Shown one piece after another: positions 40,888 to 49,750 of a DNA stretch of 64,000 nt. The stretch is from DASWOJ01 sp964242415. Lineage in GTDB: Bacteria; Pseudomonadota; Alphaproteobacteria; Acetobacterales; Acetobacteraceae. The position numbers were made by a program, and so were the translations under genes. Where the stretch lies: contig CAXTAT010000017.1 of assembly GCA_964242415.1 (NCBI GenBank), positions 46,684 through 110,683 on the forward strand. The letters are read 5' to 3'. The notes under the pieces were generated by a model. It was not told the DNA's origin, did no database searches, and saw nothing but the letters and a program-made list of their open reading frames with translations. Position 1 is the stretch's first letter. Each line of letters begins with the position of its first letter.

Positions 40888-43176
40888 ATGACCTACCACT
40901 ACGACGGCCGGCGCGAGGACGCCCGGCTGCTGACCGGCGCCGGCCGCTACACGGCCGACTGGAACCAGCCGGGCCAGCTTCATGCCGCCTTCCTGCGGTC
41001 GGACCACGCCCACGCGGCCGTCCGCTCCATCGACACCGCGGCGGCGCTGGCGTCCCCCGGCGTCCTGGCGGTGCTGACCGGCGCGGACATGGTGGCCGCC
41101 GGCTATGACCGTCCGCAGGCGCTGATGCCGTTCCAGGGCCGCGGCGAGGCGCTGCGCCTGCCGCCCCGCCCGGCCCTGACGCTGGACCGCGTGCGCTTCG
41201 TCGGCGAGCCGGTGGCCCTGGTCGTCGCCACGACCGCCGCCGCGGCGCAGGACGCGGCCGAACTGGTCATGGTGGACTACGACGCCCTGCCAGCCGTCGC
41301 GGACGCCGCCGCCGCCCTGGCCCCAGGGGCGCCGCTGCTGCACCCGGAGGCGCCGGGCAACCTATGCTTCGACTTCGACTACGGCGACGAGGCCGCGACC
41401 GACGCCGCCTTCGCCGCCGCCGTCCACGTCGTGCGGCTGGACCTGGACAGCGCCCGCGTCGTCGGCAACCCCATGGAGCCGAAGGCCGCCCTGGCCCGCT
41501 GGGACGGCGACACCCTGGACCTGTGGACCGGCACCCAGGGCATGGTGGCGATGCGCGACAGCCTGGCCGCGCAGACCGGCCTCCCCCCCGAGCGCATCCG
41601 CATCCGCGCGCAGGACGTGGGCGGCGGCTTCGGCATCCGCGGCCCGGCCTATCCCGAGCACGCCGCCCTCGCCCTCGCCGCCCAGCGCACCGGCCGCCCC
41701 GTGAAGTGGGTGGCGACGCGGACCGAAACCTTCCTCAGCGACTACCACGGCCGCGGCCTGCAGATGCACGCCGAGCTGGCACTGAACGCGGACGGCCGCT
41801 TCCTGGCGATCCGGCACAGGTGGCTGTGCGACCAGGGCGCGTTCCCGGTGGCGACGGGGCCGCTGATCAACACCCTGAACCCGGCCATGATGTGCACCGG
41901 CACCTACCGCATCCCCGCCGTGCATGGCCGGCACCGCCTGGCGCTGACCAACACCATCCCCATCACCGCCTACCGCGGCGCCGGTCGCCCCGACATGGCC
42001 TACGCCATCGAGCGCCTGGTGGACGAGGCGGCCCGGCAGACCGGCATCGACCGCCTGGACCTGCGCCGCCGCAACCTGCTGCCGCGCGACGCCTTCCCCT
42101 ATCGCCTGCCCACCGGCGGCCCGATGGCGGCGGTGTACGACAGCGGCGACTACGCGGCCCTGCTGGACGCCGTCACGCGGGAAGCCGACTGGGCCGGGTT
42201 CGAGGCCCGCCGGGCGGAGGCCGCCACCCGCGGCCGGCTGCGCGGCATCGGCTGCGCGGTGTTCGTCGAGCCTGCCGGCGGCGTGGCCCCCCGGGACGAG
42301 GTGCTGATCAGCTTCGGCGGCGACGGCGGCATCACCGTCCACGCCGCCACCCACTCCTCGGGACAGGGGCACGAGACGGTGTTCCCCGAGATCGTCGCCC
42401 GCGTGCTGGGCCTGGACCCCGGCGCGATCACCCTGTCGGCCGGCGACCCCGACGGCCCCGCGGTGTTCGGCGGCGGCGCGTTCGCCTCGCGCTCGATGCT
42501 GTCGCAGGGCGCGGCGAGCCACGTCGTCGCACAAGCCGTCGTGGAAAAGGGCCTGGCCCTGGCGTCGGACGCGCTGGAGGCGGCGGCGTCGGACATCGAG
42601 TACGCCGCCGGCGAGTACCGCATCGCCGGCACCGACCGCGCGATCAGCCTGCTGGAGCTGGCCCGCCCGGCCGACGGCAGCACCCCCTTGGACACCATGC
42701 AGGCGCTGCCCGCCAGCCGCGCCTTCCCCAGCGGCGCCCACGTCGCCGAGGTCGAGGTCGATCCCGAGACCGGCATGGCCGAGATCATCCGCTACGTCGC
42801 GGTGGACGACTGCGGCGTGGTGCTGAACCACACCCTGCTGGAGGGCCAGATCCTGGGCGGCATCATGCAGGGGCTGGGCCAGGTGTTCGGCGAGGTCTGC
42901 GTCTATCAGGAGGACGGCCAGCTCCTGACGGCGAGCTTCATGGACTACGCCATGCCGCACGCGGACCTGCTGCGCCGGGTGACGATCCAGGACCTGTCGG
43001 TGCCGTCGCCCAACAACCCGCTGGGGGTGAAGGGCGCCGGCGAGGCCGGGACCACGGGGGCGCTGGCGACGGCGATGAACGCGGTGCTGGACGCGCTGCG
43101 CCCGGCCGGGGTGGGGCAGCTTGACATGCCGGCGTCGGCGCAACGGGTCTGGCAGGCGTTGCAGCGGGCGGCATAG
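40888..43176 (+). CDS. Xanthine dehydrogenase/CO dehydrogenase-family molybdopterin-binding subunit, orphan
   Basis: This 762-residue large subunit would hold Mo-pterin cytosine dinucleotide and hydroxylate an aldehyde or heterocycle. Blocks: 'GAGRYTADW' at the start, 'VRFVGEPVALVVA', 'QDVGGGFGIRGP', and the loop 'AYRGAGRPDMAYAIERLVDEAA'; this is AYRGAGRP, not the AYRCSFR of true CO dehydrogenase. The C-terminal 'GVKGAGEAGTTGA' contains the catalytic Glu. There is no signal peptide. The FAD and 2Fe-2S subunit genes normally beside it are missing here, so it must borrow them from elsewhere. The paoABC set at 57.3 kb is from a different, periplasmic branch. Confidence 0.9.
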   Translation: MTYHYDGRREDARLLTGAGRYTADWNQPGQLHAAFLRSDHAHAAVRSIDTAAALASPGVLAVLTGADMVAAGYDRPQALMPFQGRGEALRLPPRPALTLDRVRFVGEPVALVVATTAAAAQDAAELVMVDYDALPAVADAAAALAPGAPLLHPEAPGNLCFDFDYGDEAATDAAFAAAVHVVRLDLDSARVVGNPMEPKAALARWDGDTLDLWTGTQGMVAMRDSLAAQTGLPPERIRIRAQDVGGGFGIRGPAYPEHAALALAAQRTGRPVKWVATRTETFLSDYHGRGLQMHAELALNADGRFLAIRHRWLCDQGAFPVATGPLINTLNPAMMCTGTYRIPAVHGRHRLALTNTIPITAYRGAGRPDMAYAIERLVDEAARQTGIDRLDLRRRNLLPRDAFPYRLPTGGPMAAVYDSGDYAALLDAVTREADWAGFEARRAEAATRGRLRGIGCAVFVEPAGGVAPRDEVLISFGGDGGITVHAATHSSGQGHETVFPEIVARVLGLDPGAITLSAGDPDGPAVFGGGAFASRSMLSQGAASHVVAQAVVEKGLALASDALEAAASDIEYAAGEYRIAGTDRAISLLELARPADGSTPLDTMQALPASRAFPSGAHVAEVEVDPETGMAEIIRYVAVDDCGVVLNHTLLEGQILGGIMQGLGQVFGEVCVYQEDGQLLTASFMDYAMPHADLLRRVTIQDLSVPSPNNPLGVKGAGEAGTTGALATAMNAVLDALRPAGVGQLDMPASAQRVWQALQRAA

Positions 43177-43323
43177 GCCCGCCCGACCTGCACGGTTGCA
43201 GCCCGGCGCTGTCGCATGGACCCGCCGGTGGCGACGCGGGCTGGGCCAAGACCGGAGGTCCGCTCCGCACCACGCCCCCTCCAGGCCCGACCGGCGCTCC
43301 ATGCCGCAACGCCACTCATGATC
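43177..43323. other. Intergenic region with dyad and partial dispersed repeat core
   Basis: A 147-base convergent spacer. CAGCCCG (near 43200) and CGGGCTG (near 43238) form the outer stem of an imperfect hairpin that may terminate both genes. Its inside (43206-43233) resembles, on the minus strand, the 3' core of the repeat at 7437-7534. Confidence 0.35.
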
Positions 43324-44907
43324 CTATGAGGCGCGGCGGATGTTCCAGAACAGCGGCAGGTTCGCAAGGCCGCCAATAAGCTCGCGCCGGCGCACCGTCG
43401 GCTGCACGAACTGCCCGAGCGGGAGGAACGGCACGTCCTCGAACGCCTGGCGCTGTATCTCGGCCGCGACCCGGCGCTGCTCGCCCGCGTCCGCCGCCGC
43501 AAGCCACGCATCGCGCAGTGCCTCAAGCCGGGGTGCCGTCGGCCAGCCGAACCAGCCCTCGCCGCCATTGCCCCGCAAGGCAAGGTTCGTCGCCGGACTC
43601 GACATATCGATGCCGCTGAACGTGGTGAAGAACACGCTCCAGCCGCCCTGGGCCGGCGGCGCCCTGCTCGCCCGGCGGCGGATCACCGACCCCCAGTCCA
43701 TAAACTGCAAATCGACGTTCAGCCCGCATCGCGTCAGCAGGTCGGCGGCGACCAGCGCCAGCGCATTGATCCGAGGGTAGTCGCTCGGCGCCAGCACCAC
43801 GACGGGCTCGCCGCCATACCCCGCCGCAGCGATCTCACGGCGGCTGCGGGCAGCATCGCGCGGCGCGGTCAACGCCTCAAGCCCGGCCTCGCTCGCCATC
43901 GGCAAGCCCGGCGCGAAGAAGCCAACCCCGTCGCGCCACGCCGCCCGGTTGTCGCCGCACACCGCCTGCATGAAATCCGCCTGGGCCAGCGCCGGCAGCA
44001 GCGCGCGGCGGATGGCGGCATTGTCGAACGGCGGATGCAGTTGGTTGAACCGCAGCAGCCCGACATTGCCCGTCCGCTCGGTCACCGACTGCGCAAGCGC
44101 CGGGTCGCGCGCCAGCAACGGGAGCAGGTCGAAGGACGGCTGCTCCCACCAATCGGCCTCGCCACGCTGCATCGCGGCCGCGGCCGTCGCCGGGTCGGGG
44201 ACGACGTTCCATTCGACGCGGTCGAACCAGGCCTGCTTCGGGCCGGCCGTGCTTTCGGCGGCACCGCCCTCGCGCGGGCGGTAACGCTCGAAGCGGGCGT
44301 AGACGGCGCGGGCGCCGGAGACGCGCTCATCGGCCAGGAAGCGGAACGGCCCGCTGCCGACCATCTCGCTCACCTGCTTGAACGGGTCGGTCGCGGCCAG
44401 CCGCTCCGGCATGATCGGCAGCATGTTGATGCCGATCTTGCCGAGCGCCTCCGGCAGCAGCGGGAACGGCGCCCGCAGCCGGAACCGGATCGTCCGGTCG
44501 TCGGCGGCCGAGAGTTCGTCCGTCAGGGCCATCAGCGTCTGCCCGAACGCATCCCGCCGCGCCCAGCGCCGGATGCTGGCAACGCAGTCCCGCGCGAGCA
44601 CCCCGCTGCCGTCGTGGAACTCCAGCCCCTCGCGCAAAACGAGCTGCCACTCCCGCCCGTCCCGCTCGACGCGGTGCCCCTCGACCATCTGCGGCTGTAT
44701 GCGCAGCGCGTCGTCCTGGCCATACAGCGTGTCGAACACCAGGTAGCCGTGGTTGCGCGTGACATAGACCGAGGTCCAGACGGGATCGAGCGCGGTGACA
44801 TCCGATTGCGGTATGAAGCGGAGCACCCGCTCCGGCCCGGCCCGGGCGATGGCGGGCGCACAAAGCACGCCGGCGGCGGCAAGCCTCAGCAGGCGTCGTC
44901 GTTGCAT
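43324..44907 (-). CDS. ABC transporter substrate-binding protein, SBP_bac_5 (paralogue of 34837-36420)
   Basis: This 527-residue periplasmic protein has an N-terminal 'QRRRLLRLAAAGVLCAP' signal (Tat-like or Sec) and the same domain layout and length as the protein at 34837. Shared blocks include 'RNHG' in the N-terminal lobe, 'VLARDCVAS..RW.RRDAFGQ', 'MVGSGPFR', 'PPFDNAAIRRALL' and 'GGWSVFFT'. No transporter core genes accompany it. The SDR gene just upstream (44932) ends with the same orientation, 24 bases away, so the two may be co-transcribed. Confidence 0.9.
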   Translation of the reverse strand: MQRRRLLRLAAAGVLCAPAIARAGPERVLRFIPQSDVTALDPVWTSVYVTRNHGYLVFDTLYGQDDALRIQPQMVEGHRVERDGREWQLVLREGLEFHDGSGVLARDCVASIRRWARRDAFGQTLMALTDELSAADDRTIRFRLRAPFPLLPEALGKIGINMLPIMPERLAATDPFKQVSEMVGSGPFRFLADERVSGARAVYARFERYRPREGGAAESTAGPKQAWFDRVEWNVVPDPATAAAAMQRGEADWWEQPSFDLLPLLARDPALAQSVTERTGNVGLLRFNQLHPPFDNAAIRRALLPALAQADFMQAVCGDNRAAWRDGVGFFAPGLPMASEAGLEALTAPRDAARSRREIAAAGYGGEPVVVLAPSDYPRINALALVAADLLTRCGLNVDLQFMDWGSVIRRRASRAPPAQGGWSVFFTTFSGIDMSSPATNLALRGNGGEGWFGWPTAPRLEALRDAWLAAADAGEQRRVAAEIQRQAFEDVPFLPLGQFVQPTVRRRELIGGLANLPLFWNIRRAS

Positions 44908-44931
44908 GGAAAGCCTTTCGCAAACCGGGTC

Positions 44932-45765
44932 CTAGCCGTCCCCCACCAGGCGTTCGGTGGCGCGCCATACCTGTCCGGCCAGCACCGGGTCCCGCGCCAG
45001 GCGGTTCGGCTCGACGATCCCCCGGCCCCTGAAGTACTGGCCCGTCGTGCCCGCAAGCTCCGGCGCCAGCGCCACGTATGACGGCGTGTCGGCGCCCTGC
45101 TCCTCGCTGCGGACCCATGGCGCCATCAGCCGCCACGCCAGGCCGATGACCCCCGGCGTCCGCACCAGCCCCGTCGCCACGGTCCCGGGATGCACGACAT
45201 TCGCCACGACGCCGCTGCCGTCCAGGCGCCGCGCCCACTCGAACGTCGCCACCATCACCGCCAGCTTGGACCCGCCATAGGCGCGCACCATGCCCCACCG
45301 CCGCTCCAGCCCAAGGTCCCCCGGGTCGATGCGGGCACGGTCGGAGGTCGATGATCCCACCGTGACGATGCGCGACGGCGCGCCGGCCCGCAGCGCCCCC
45401 TCAAGCTCGCGCGTCAGCACAAAGGGCGACAGGTGGTTGACCGCCAGCACCATGTCGTGCCCCTCGGCGGTCCGCTCGCGGCGCGCCCGGAACACCCCGG
45501 CGTTGTTGACCAGCAGGGACAGGCGGGGATGCCGTGCAGCAATCCCCCGGCCAAGCGCCCGCGTGGCGGCCAGGGAGGACAGGTCGGCCAGCATCAGCTC
45601 CGGCACGGTGCCGGACTGCTGGGACACCCAGGCCTGGGCCGCCTCGCCCCGGCTGCGGTCGCGGCCGACCAGCACGACGCGATGGCCCGCCTGCGCCAGC
45701 CGGAGCGCGACCCAGCGGCCAATGCCCCCGGTCGCGCCTGTGACAACAGCGATCCGAGGTTCCAC
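44932..45765 (-). CDS. Short-chain dehydrogenase (retinol dehydrogenase/protochlorophyllide reductase-like)
   Basis: This 277-residue SDR has 'TGATGGIGRWVALRL', 'VGRDRSRGEAA' (NADP-type basic residues after strand 2), 'LLVNNAGVFRARR', the Ser block 'VGSSTSDRARID' and Y-x-x-x-K in 'YGGSKLA'. The GTG start (complement of 45763-45765) is preferred because GGGGGAGGGG lies about 10 bases upstream; a TTG 19 codons earlier would run through that site. Confidence 0.85.
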   Translation of the reverse strand: MEPRIAVVTGATGGIGRWVALRLAQAGHRVVLVGRDRSRGEAAQAWVSQQSGTVPELMLADLSSLAATRALGRGIAARHPRLSLLVNNAGVFRARRERTAEGHDMVLAVNHLSPFVLTRELEGALRAGAPSRIVTVGSSTSDRARIDPGDLGLERRWGMVRAYGGSKLAVMVATFEWARRLDGSGVVANVVHPGTVATGLVRTPGVIGLAWRLMAPWVRSEEQGADTPSYVALAPELAGTTGQYFRGRGIVEPNRLARDPVLAGQVWRATERLVGDG

Positions 45766-46116
45766 CGTGCTCGACCCCTCCCCCGTTCTCAACGCCGCCA
45801 CCTTCAACGCCGCCCTCCTCAACGCCGGTGATCAGCAGGGACAGGCACACAAGATCACATCAGCCAGGCAACCCAAATTTCGGGGACCACGATGCCAGCC
45901 GCGTCGCGATGGATCATTCGACGCCCCTGTCGATGCGTGCGAGTCCCTCAGCCGCACGGCCGCGTAAGGGGCAGCCACCACTTCACCGGCTGCGGCCCCT
46001 CGACCTCGGACGCATCCTGCAATAACCGGCGAGGGAAACAGGCTTCCAACGATGGCGCACATGGAATGCACAGGCCAGAGAATGAACAGGCCAGGACGCC
46101 CGCCATCTCGCCCGGA
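45766..46116. other. Intergenic region with one doubtful Cys-containing frame
   Basis: No established gene is seen in these ~350 bases. A minus-strand frame of 79 codons (46071 down to 45832, GTG start) begins 'MHSMCAIVGSLF' and ends 'LADVILCACPC' with five Cys. It lies 45 bases downstream of the radical SAM gene, but it has no ribosome binding site and its composition is that of non-coding DNA. Confidence 0.35.
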
Positions 46117-47148
46117 TCAGCGCCGCGCCATCACGATCGTAGTGCACGCGCTCTCCAACTTCGCCATCTCGCGGCTAGGCGCCATGCGGATGTCCAGGCG
46201 GCGGTCCTCCCCGCGGATCACCGGGCAGTAGGGGTCGGGCTGGTCCAGCATGTCCAGCAGCCGCCGCCGCCCGGCGCACCCGCCGTGGCACGCCGCCTGG
46301 TGCGCGCACCCAATGCAGCCCGGCGGCAACGAGCGCGCGTCGGCAAACGGCTCCGTCCCAGTGATCCCAGCGCCCAAGTCCAGCAGCACATCGAGCGGCG
46401 CCCCGCCGCCGGGCCAATAGACGCAGGGCTGCACCGTCGCCCGCGGCGTGACCCGCACGGTCGCCACCCCGCACCCCCCCGCCCGCGGCGGCAGCCCAGC
46501 CATCGCGCGCACCAGCGGCTCGCCGATGGCCACCACATCCGTCCGCGCGAACAGCGCCGCGAAGCCGCCCCAGTACTCACCATACGTCAGCGCAAACGCA
46601 TCGGAGCGAACCGCCTGGTAAACGTTCAGCCGCAGCGGCGCGTCGAACGCCGCCGCCACCTCCGCAACGTCGGCCAGCCGGTCCCAGTTGGTCCGCATCA
46701 TCACCGCGATGATCGTGACCCCGACGCCCAGCCGCCGGCACCGCGTTGCCTGCGCCTGCACCAAGTCCCAGTTGCCTTCGCCGCGCTGCGCGTCCTGCTC
46801 CTCGCGCGTGGCGTAATCGAGCGAGAACTCCACCTCGGCGAACGCCAGCAGGTCCTCGTCGCGCAGCACCGCAATGGAGTGCCCGTTCGAGGTGATCGTC
46901 AGCTTCACCGGCTGCGTCCGCAAATAGGCCAGCAGGGCCGGAAACTCCGGGTGCATGCCGTTCTCCCCGGTGCCCAGGTTCACCGACCGCACCGGCAGCC
47001 TGCCCATGACATCCCGCACCTGCGCCAGCGACAGCCGGTCGGTGCGCGTGGGGTCGCGGTAGCAGAAGGAACATGCCAGGTTGCACTCGTTCGTCAGCCC
47101 GAGGCCCAGCGAGAAGCGTGTCGTGTCCTGCGCAGCCAGCCCGTCCAT
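46117..47148 (-). CDS. Radical SAM protein with SPASM-like C-terminal cysteines
   Basis: This 343-residue enzyme has the radical SAM cluster motif C22-x3-C26-x2-C29 ('NECNLACSFCYRDP'), 'LGTGENGMHPEF' (SAM-binding GGE-like region) and 'LTITSNG'. The C-terminal third is Cys-rich: 'GGCGVATVRVTPRATVQPCVYW' and 'CIGCAHQAACHGGCAGRR', then 'DPYCPV', as in SPASM/twitch domains with auxiliary Fe-S clusters. Such proteins often modify peptides or enzymes. AGGAGG lies 6 bases before the ATG. It is divergent from the methyltransferase gene. No confident peptide substrate is adjacent, and its target is unknown. Confidence 0.88.
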   Translation of the reverse strand: MDGLAAQDTTRFSLGLGLTNECNLACSFCYRDPTRTDRLSLAQVRDVMGRLPVRSVNLGTGENGMHPEFPALLAYLRTQPVKLTITSNGHSIAVLRDEDLLAFAEVEFSLDYATREEQDAQRGEGNWDLVQAQATRCRRLGVGVTIIAVMMRTNWDRLADVAEVAAAFDAPLRLNVYQAVRSDAFALTYGEYWGGFAALFARTDVVAIGEPLVRAMAGLPPRAGGCGVATVRVTPRATVQPCVYWPGGGAPLDVLLDLGAGITGTEPFADARSLPPGCIGCAHQAACHGGCAGRRRLLDMLDQPDPYCPVIRGEDRRLDIRMAPSREMAKLESACTTIVMARR

Positions 47149-47167
47149 CGCATCCTCCTGAGCGCCC

Positions 47168-47218
47168 CGTCCCTGCGCGGCAAGCGTCCCTGCGCGGTAA
47201 GCGTTCCCGCGTGGCCAC
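47168..47218 (+). repeat. 17-base tandem repeats between radical SAM and methyltransferase genes
   Basis: CGTCCCTGCGCGGCAAG (47168-47184) and CGTCCCTGCGCGGTAAG (47185-47201) differ by one base, and a weaker third unit starts at 47202. They lie in the 62-base divergent spacer, a position suited to an operator for both genes. Confidence 0.6.
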
Positions 47219-48038
47219 GGTCATAGGCGTCCCATTGCAGCCTGACCAGGACGCATCCCGCTGGGGCGCCCATGCCGCAGCCTACGAGCAGGTGTTCGAG
47301 CCGCTGACCGACAGCTTCGCCGCACGGGCGCTGCAAGCCCTGGCGCCGCTGCCCGGCCTGGACCTGCTGGACGCCGGGGCCGGGACCGGCGGCGCGGCGC
47401 TGCTGGCGGCGCGGCGCGGCGCACGGGTGACGGCCGTGGACGCCTCGCCCGCCATGGCCGCCCGCATCGCCGCCCGCGCCGCCGCGGCCGGGCTGCCCGT
47501 CACGGCCGCCGTGGGGGACGGCATGGCGCTGGACCTGCCCGACGCCGGCTTCGACCGCGCGCTGTCCTGCTTCGGCGTCGTGCTGTTCCCCGATCCGGCG
47601 CGCGGCATGGCCGAGCTGCACCGCATCCTGCGGCCCGGCGGGCGCGTTGCCGTCGTGACCTGGACCCAGCCGGACCGCTACGAGCTGGCCGCCCGCCTGC
47701 GCGCGGCGACCATCGCCGTCCGCGGCGCAGCACCGCCCGGCGAGCTGCCCGCGCAGCTCCGCTTCATCGACCCGGACCGGCTGTCGGACCTGCTGTCCAA
47801 GGCCGGCTTCTCCGCCATCCGGATCGAGACGGTCGAGGCCACGCTGCAATCCCCCTCCGCCCGGGAGCTTGCGGCGTCGCTCGCCTTCGCACCCAGCATG
47901 GCGGCGGCCCTGGACGCGCTCGGCGAGGACCGCGCCGCCGTGCTCGATGCGTTCACGTCGCAACTCCTGGCCGACGGCCAGGGGGGTGGAGTGTCGCTCG
48001 GCGCCGTCGCCCACCTGGCCGCAGGCGAGCGGACCTGA
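47211..48038 (+). CDS. Class I SAM-dependent methyltransferase
   Basis: This protein has about 275 residues. Motif I is 'LLDAGAGTGGAALLAARRG', with the acidic end of strand 2 in 'VTAVDASPAMAARI', 'AVGDGMALDLPDAGFD' and 'LHRILRPGGRVAVVTW', the UbiE/Methyltransf_11 pattern. The acceptor is unknown. The start is uncertain: GTG at 47211 is the first start in frame after the divergent radical SAM gene, and it lies in the tandem-repeat region. Divergence from a radical SAM gene suggests related roles, but nothing more specific is visible. Confidence 0.85.
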   Translation: MATVIGVPLQPDQDASRWGAHAAAYEQVFEPLTDSFAARALQALAPLPGLDLLDAGAGTGGAALLAARRGARVTAVDASPAMAARIAARAAAAGLPVTAAVGDGMALDLPDAGFDRALSCFGVVLFPDPARGMAELHRILRPGGRVAVVTWTQPDRYELAARLRAATIAVRGAAPPGELPAQLRFIDPDRLSDLLSKAGFSAIRIETVEATLQSPSARELAASLAFAPSMAAALDALGEDRAAVLDAFTSQLLADGQGGGVSLGAVAHLAAGERT

Positions 48039-48052
48039 TGCCAGCCAGCGCC

Positions 48053-48140
48053 CGTCATCACGAGCCGCTTCGGCGTGGCATTCCAGCGGCTGCACGCACC
48101 GTCCCTGCATCGCCACGCCGCAAGCACGGCTCGCAATGAC
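48053..48140. repeat. Dispersed palindromic repeat, copy 2
   Basis: Left arm CGTCATCACGAGCCGCTTCGG (from 48053) and right arm ending GGCTCGCAATGAC (48140) are imperfect reverse complements and match the element at 16257-16350. Confidence 0.7.
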
Positions 48141-48207
48141 AGCACTCCATCGACGGTCGGAAACCCGATAGGTTGTATGGACCAATCCCAGCACCGGAAA
48201 GCCCTCC

Positions 48208-49092
48208 ATGCCCCTGAACCGACGCCTGCTGCTGGCGGCCGCCCTGTCCGCCCCCGCCATAGGCCGCGCCATACCCCGCGCCTCCGCGCAATCCGCCCCG
48301 GTGCTGGCCTTCACCGCCATCCCCGACCAGGACGAATCCCGCCTGGTCGAGCGCTTCGGCCGCGTCGCCACATACTTGCAGGGCAGCCTGGGCGTCGCGG
48401 CCCGCTACGTGCCCGTGAAAAGCTACCCCGCCGCCGTGACCGCCTTCACCAACGACCAGGTGCAGCTTGCCTGGTTCGGCGGGTTCACCGGCGTCCAGGC
48501 CCGGCGAACCGTCCCGGGGTCGGAGGCCATCGCGCAGGGCATCGAGGACACCGGGTTCAAAAGCTTCTTCATCGCCAGCGCCGGCACCGGGCTGCAGCGC
48601 GGCGACGGCTTCCCGGCCGGGATCGCCGGGCGCAGCTTCAGCTTCGGCGCCCGGGCGTCCACGTCGGGCCGGGTCATGCCCGAATTCTACATCCGCAAGC
48701 AGTTCGGCCGCAGCCCCGAGCAGGTGTTCAGCCGCGTCGGCTTCTCCGGCGACCACACGCGCACGCTGCAACTGGTGCAGTCCGGCGCCTATGACGCCGG
48801 GGCGATGGACTACACGGTGTTCGACCTGGAGCGGCAGGCGGGCCGGGTCGATCCGGCGCAGGTGGCCGTCATCTGGGAAACCCCGCCGTTCCCCGACTAC
48901 AACTGGACGGTGCGCGGCGACGTGGAGGCGCGGTTCGGTGCCGGCTTCAAGGAGCGCCTGCGCGCGACGCTGGTCGGGTGCCGCGACGCCGCGATCCTGG
49001 CGCCGTTCGGCCGCAGCGGCTTCATCCCCGCCAACAACGCGCAGTACGACCCGGTGGAGCAGGTCGCGCTGGCGACGGACCTGCTGAACTAG
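48208..49092 (+). CDS. PhnD-family ABC substrate-binding protein, putative selenate/oxyanion binder
   Basis: This 294-residue periplasmic protein has a signal peptide 'NRRLLLAAALSAPAIGRA'. The phosphonate-binding-like fold shows 'FTAIPDQDESRLVERF', 'VQLAWFGGFTGVQARRTVPG', 'FSFGARASTSGRVMPEFYI', 'RVGFSGDHTRTLQLVQSGAYDAGAMDYTV' and 'PFPDYNWTVRG'. The W-F-G-G-F-T, S-T-S-G-x-x-M-P and Y-N-W-T-V-R-G blocks are what I recall for the branch annotated as putative selenate-binding (TIGR04553-type), which often neighbours selD. selD is 5.5 kb away here (54600). Phosphate, phosphonate or another oxyanion remains possible. Confidence 0.85.
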   Translation: MPLNRRLLLAAALSAPAIGRAIPRASAQSAPVLAFTAIPDQDESRLVERFGRVATYLQGSLGVAARYVPVKSYPAAVTAFTNDQVQLAWFGGFTGVQARRTVPGSEAIAQGIEDTGFKSFFIASAGTGLQRGDGFPAGIAGRSFSFGARASTSGRVMPEFYIRKQFGRSPEQVFSRVGFSGDHTRTLQLVQSGAYDAGAMDYTVFDLERQAGRVDPAQVAVIWETPPFPDYNWTVRGDVEARFGAGFKERLRATLVGCRDAAILAPFGRSGFIPANNAQYDPVEQVALATDLLN

Positions 49093-49093
49093 C

Positions 49094-49750
49094 GTGCCAA
49101 ATCTGGTCGATCTGCGGAACGAGAGCGCCGGCTTCGCCGGGCAGGCCGTGCTGCGCGGCATCGACCTGCAGGTGCGGCGCGGCGAGCGGCTGGCGGTCAT
49201 GGGCCGGTCCGGCGCGGGGAAGTCCACCCTGCTCAACCTGCTGTATGCCCGGCTGCACGACCAGGCGGCGCTGGTGCCGCAGGCGGCGGCGCTGGTGGGT
49301 CCGCTCAGCGTGTTCCACAACGTCTACATGGGCCGGCTGGACCGGCACCCGGCCTGGCGCAACCTGCGCATGTTGGCCTGGCCGGCGCGGGCGGAGGTGG
49401 CGGCGGTGCGGGACATGCTGGCCACGGTCGGGCTGGCAGACAAGCTGTTCGCCCGGGCCGGCACCTTGTCCGGCGGACAGCAGCAGCGGACCTCCATCGC
49501 GCGGGCGCTGTACAACGGCCGCCCGGTGGTGATCGGCGACGAGCCGGTGTCGGCGCTGGACCGCCAGCAGGGCGCCGCAGTCCTGCGCCGTATGGCCGAG
49601 GCACATGGCACGATGATCCTGGCGCTGCACGACATCCCGCTGGCGCTGGAGTACGCCGACCGCGTCGTGCTGCTGCAGGCCGGACGGATCGCCCTGGACG
49701 CGCCGAGCGGATCGCTGCGGGAGGCAGACCTCCTGCGGTTCTACGCTTGA
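49094..49750 (+). CDS. ABC transporter ATP-binding protein (PhnC-like, short)
   Basis: This 218-residue ATPase has Walker A 'GRSGAGKSTLL', a Q-loop reduced to 'VPQAAALVGPLSVFHNVYMG', signature 'LSGGQQQRTSIARAL', Walker B 'PVVIGDEPVSALD' and the switch His in 'LALHDIPLAL'. It is a compact version of the phosphonate-type ATPase. A GTG starts it 1 base after the binding-protein stop, so the two are coupled. Confidence 0.9.
   Translation: MPNLVDLRNESAGFAGQAVLRGIDLQVRRGERLAVMGRSGAGKSTLLNLLYARLHDQAALVPQAAALVGPLSVFHNVYMGRLDRHPAWRNLRMLAWPARAEVAAVRDMLATVGLADKLFARAGTLSGGQQQRTSIARALYNGRPVVIGDEPVSALDRQQGAAVLRRMAEAHGTMILALHDIPLALEYADRVVLLQAGRIALDAPSGSLREADLLRFYA

Noticed and set aside
41880..42000. Calling the 40888 protein a CO dehydrogenase large subunit (CoxL)
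   Set aside because: The active-site loop is AYRGAGRP; the AYRCSFR motif of true CO dehydrogenase is absent.
45832..46071. Cys-containing 79-codon frame as a peptide substrate for the radical SAM enzyme
   Set aside because: No ribosome binding site, non-coding-like composition and no repeat or core-peptide pattern; kept only as a possibility in the radical SAM finding.
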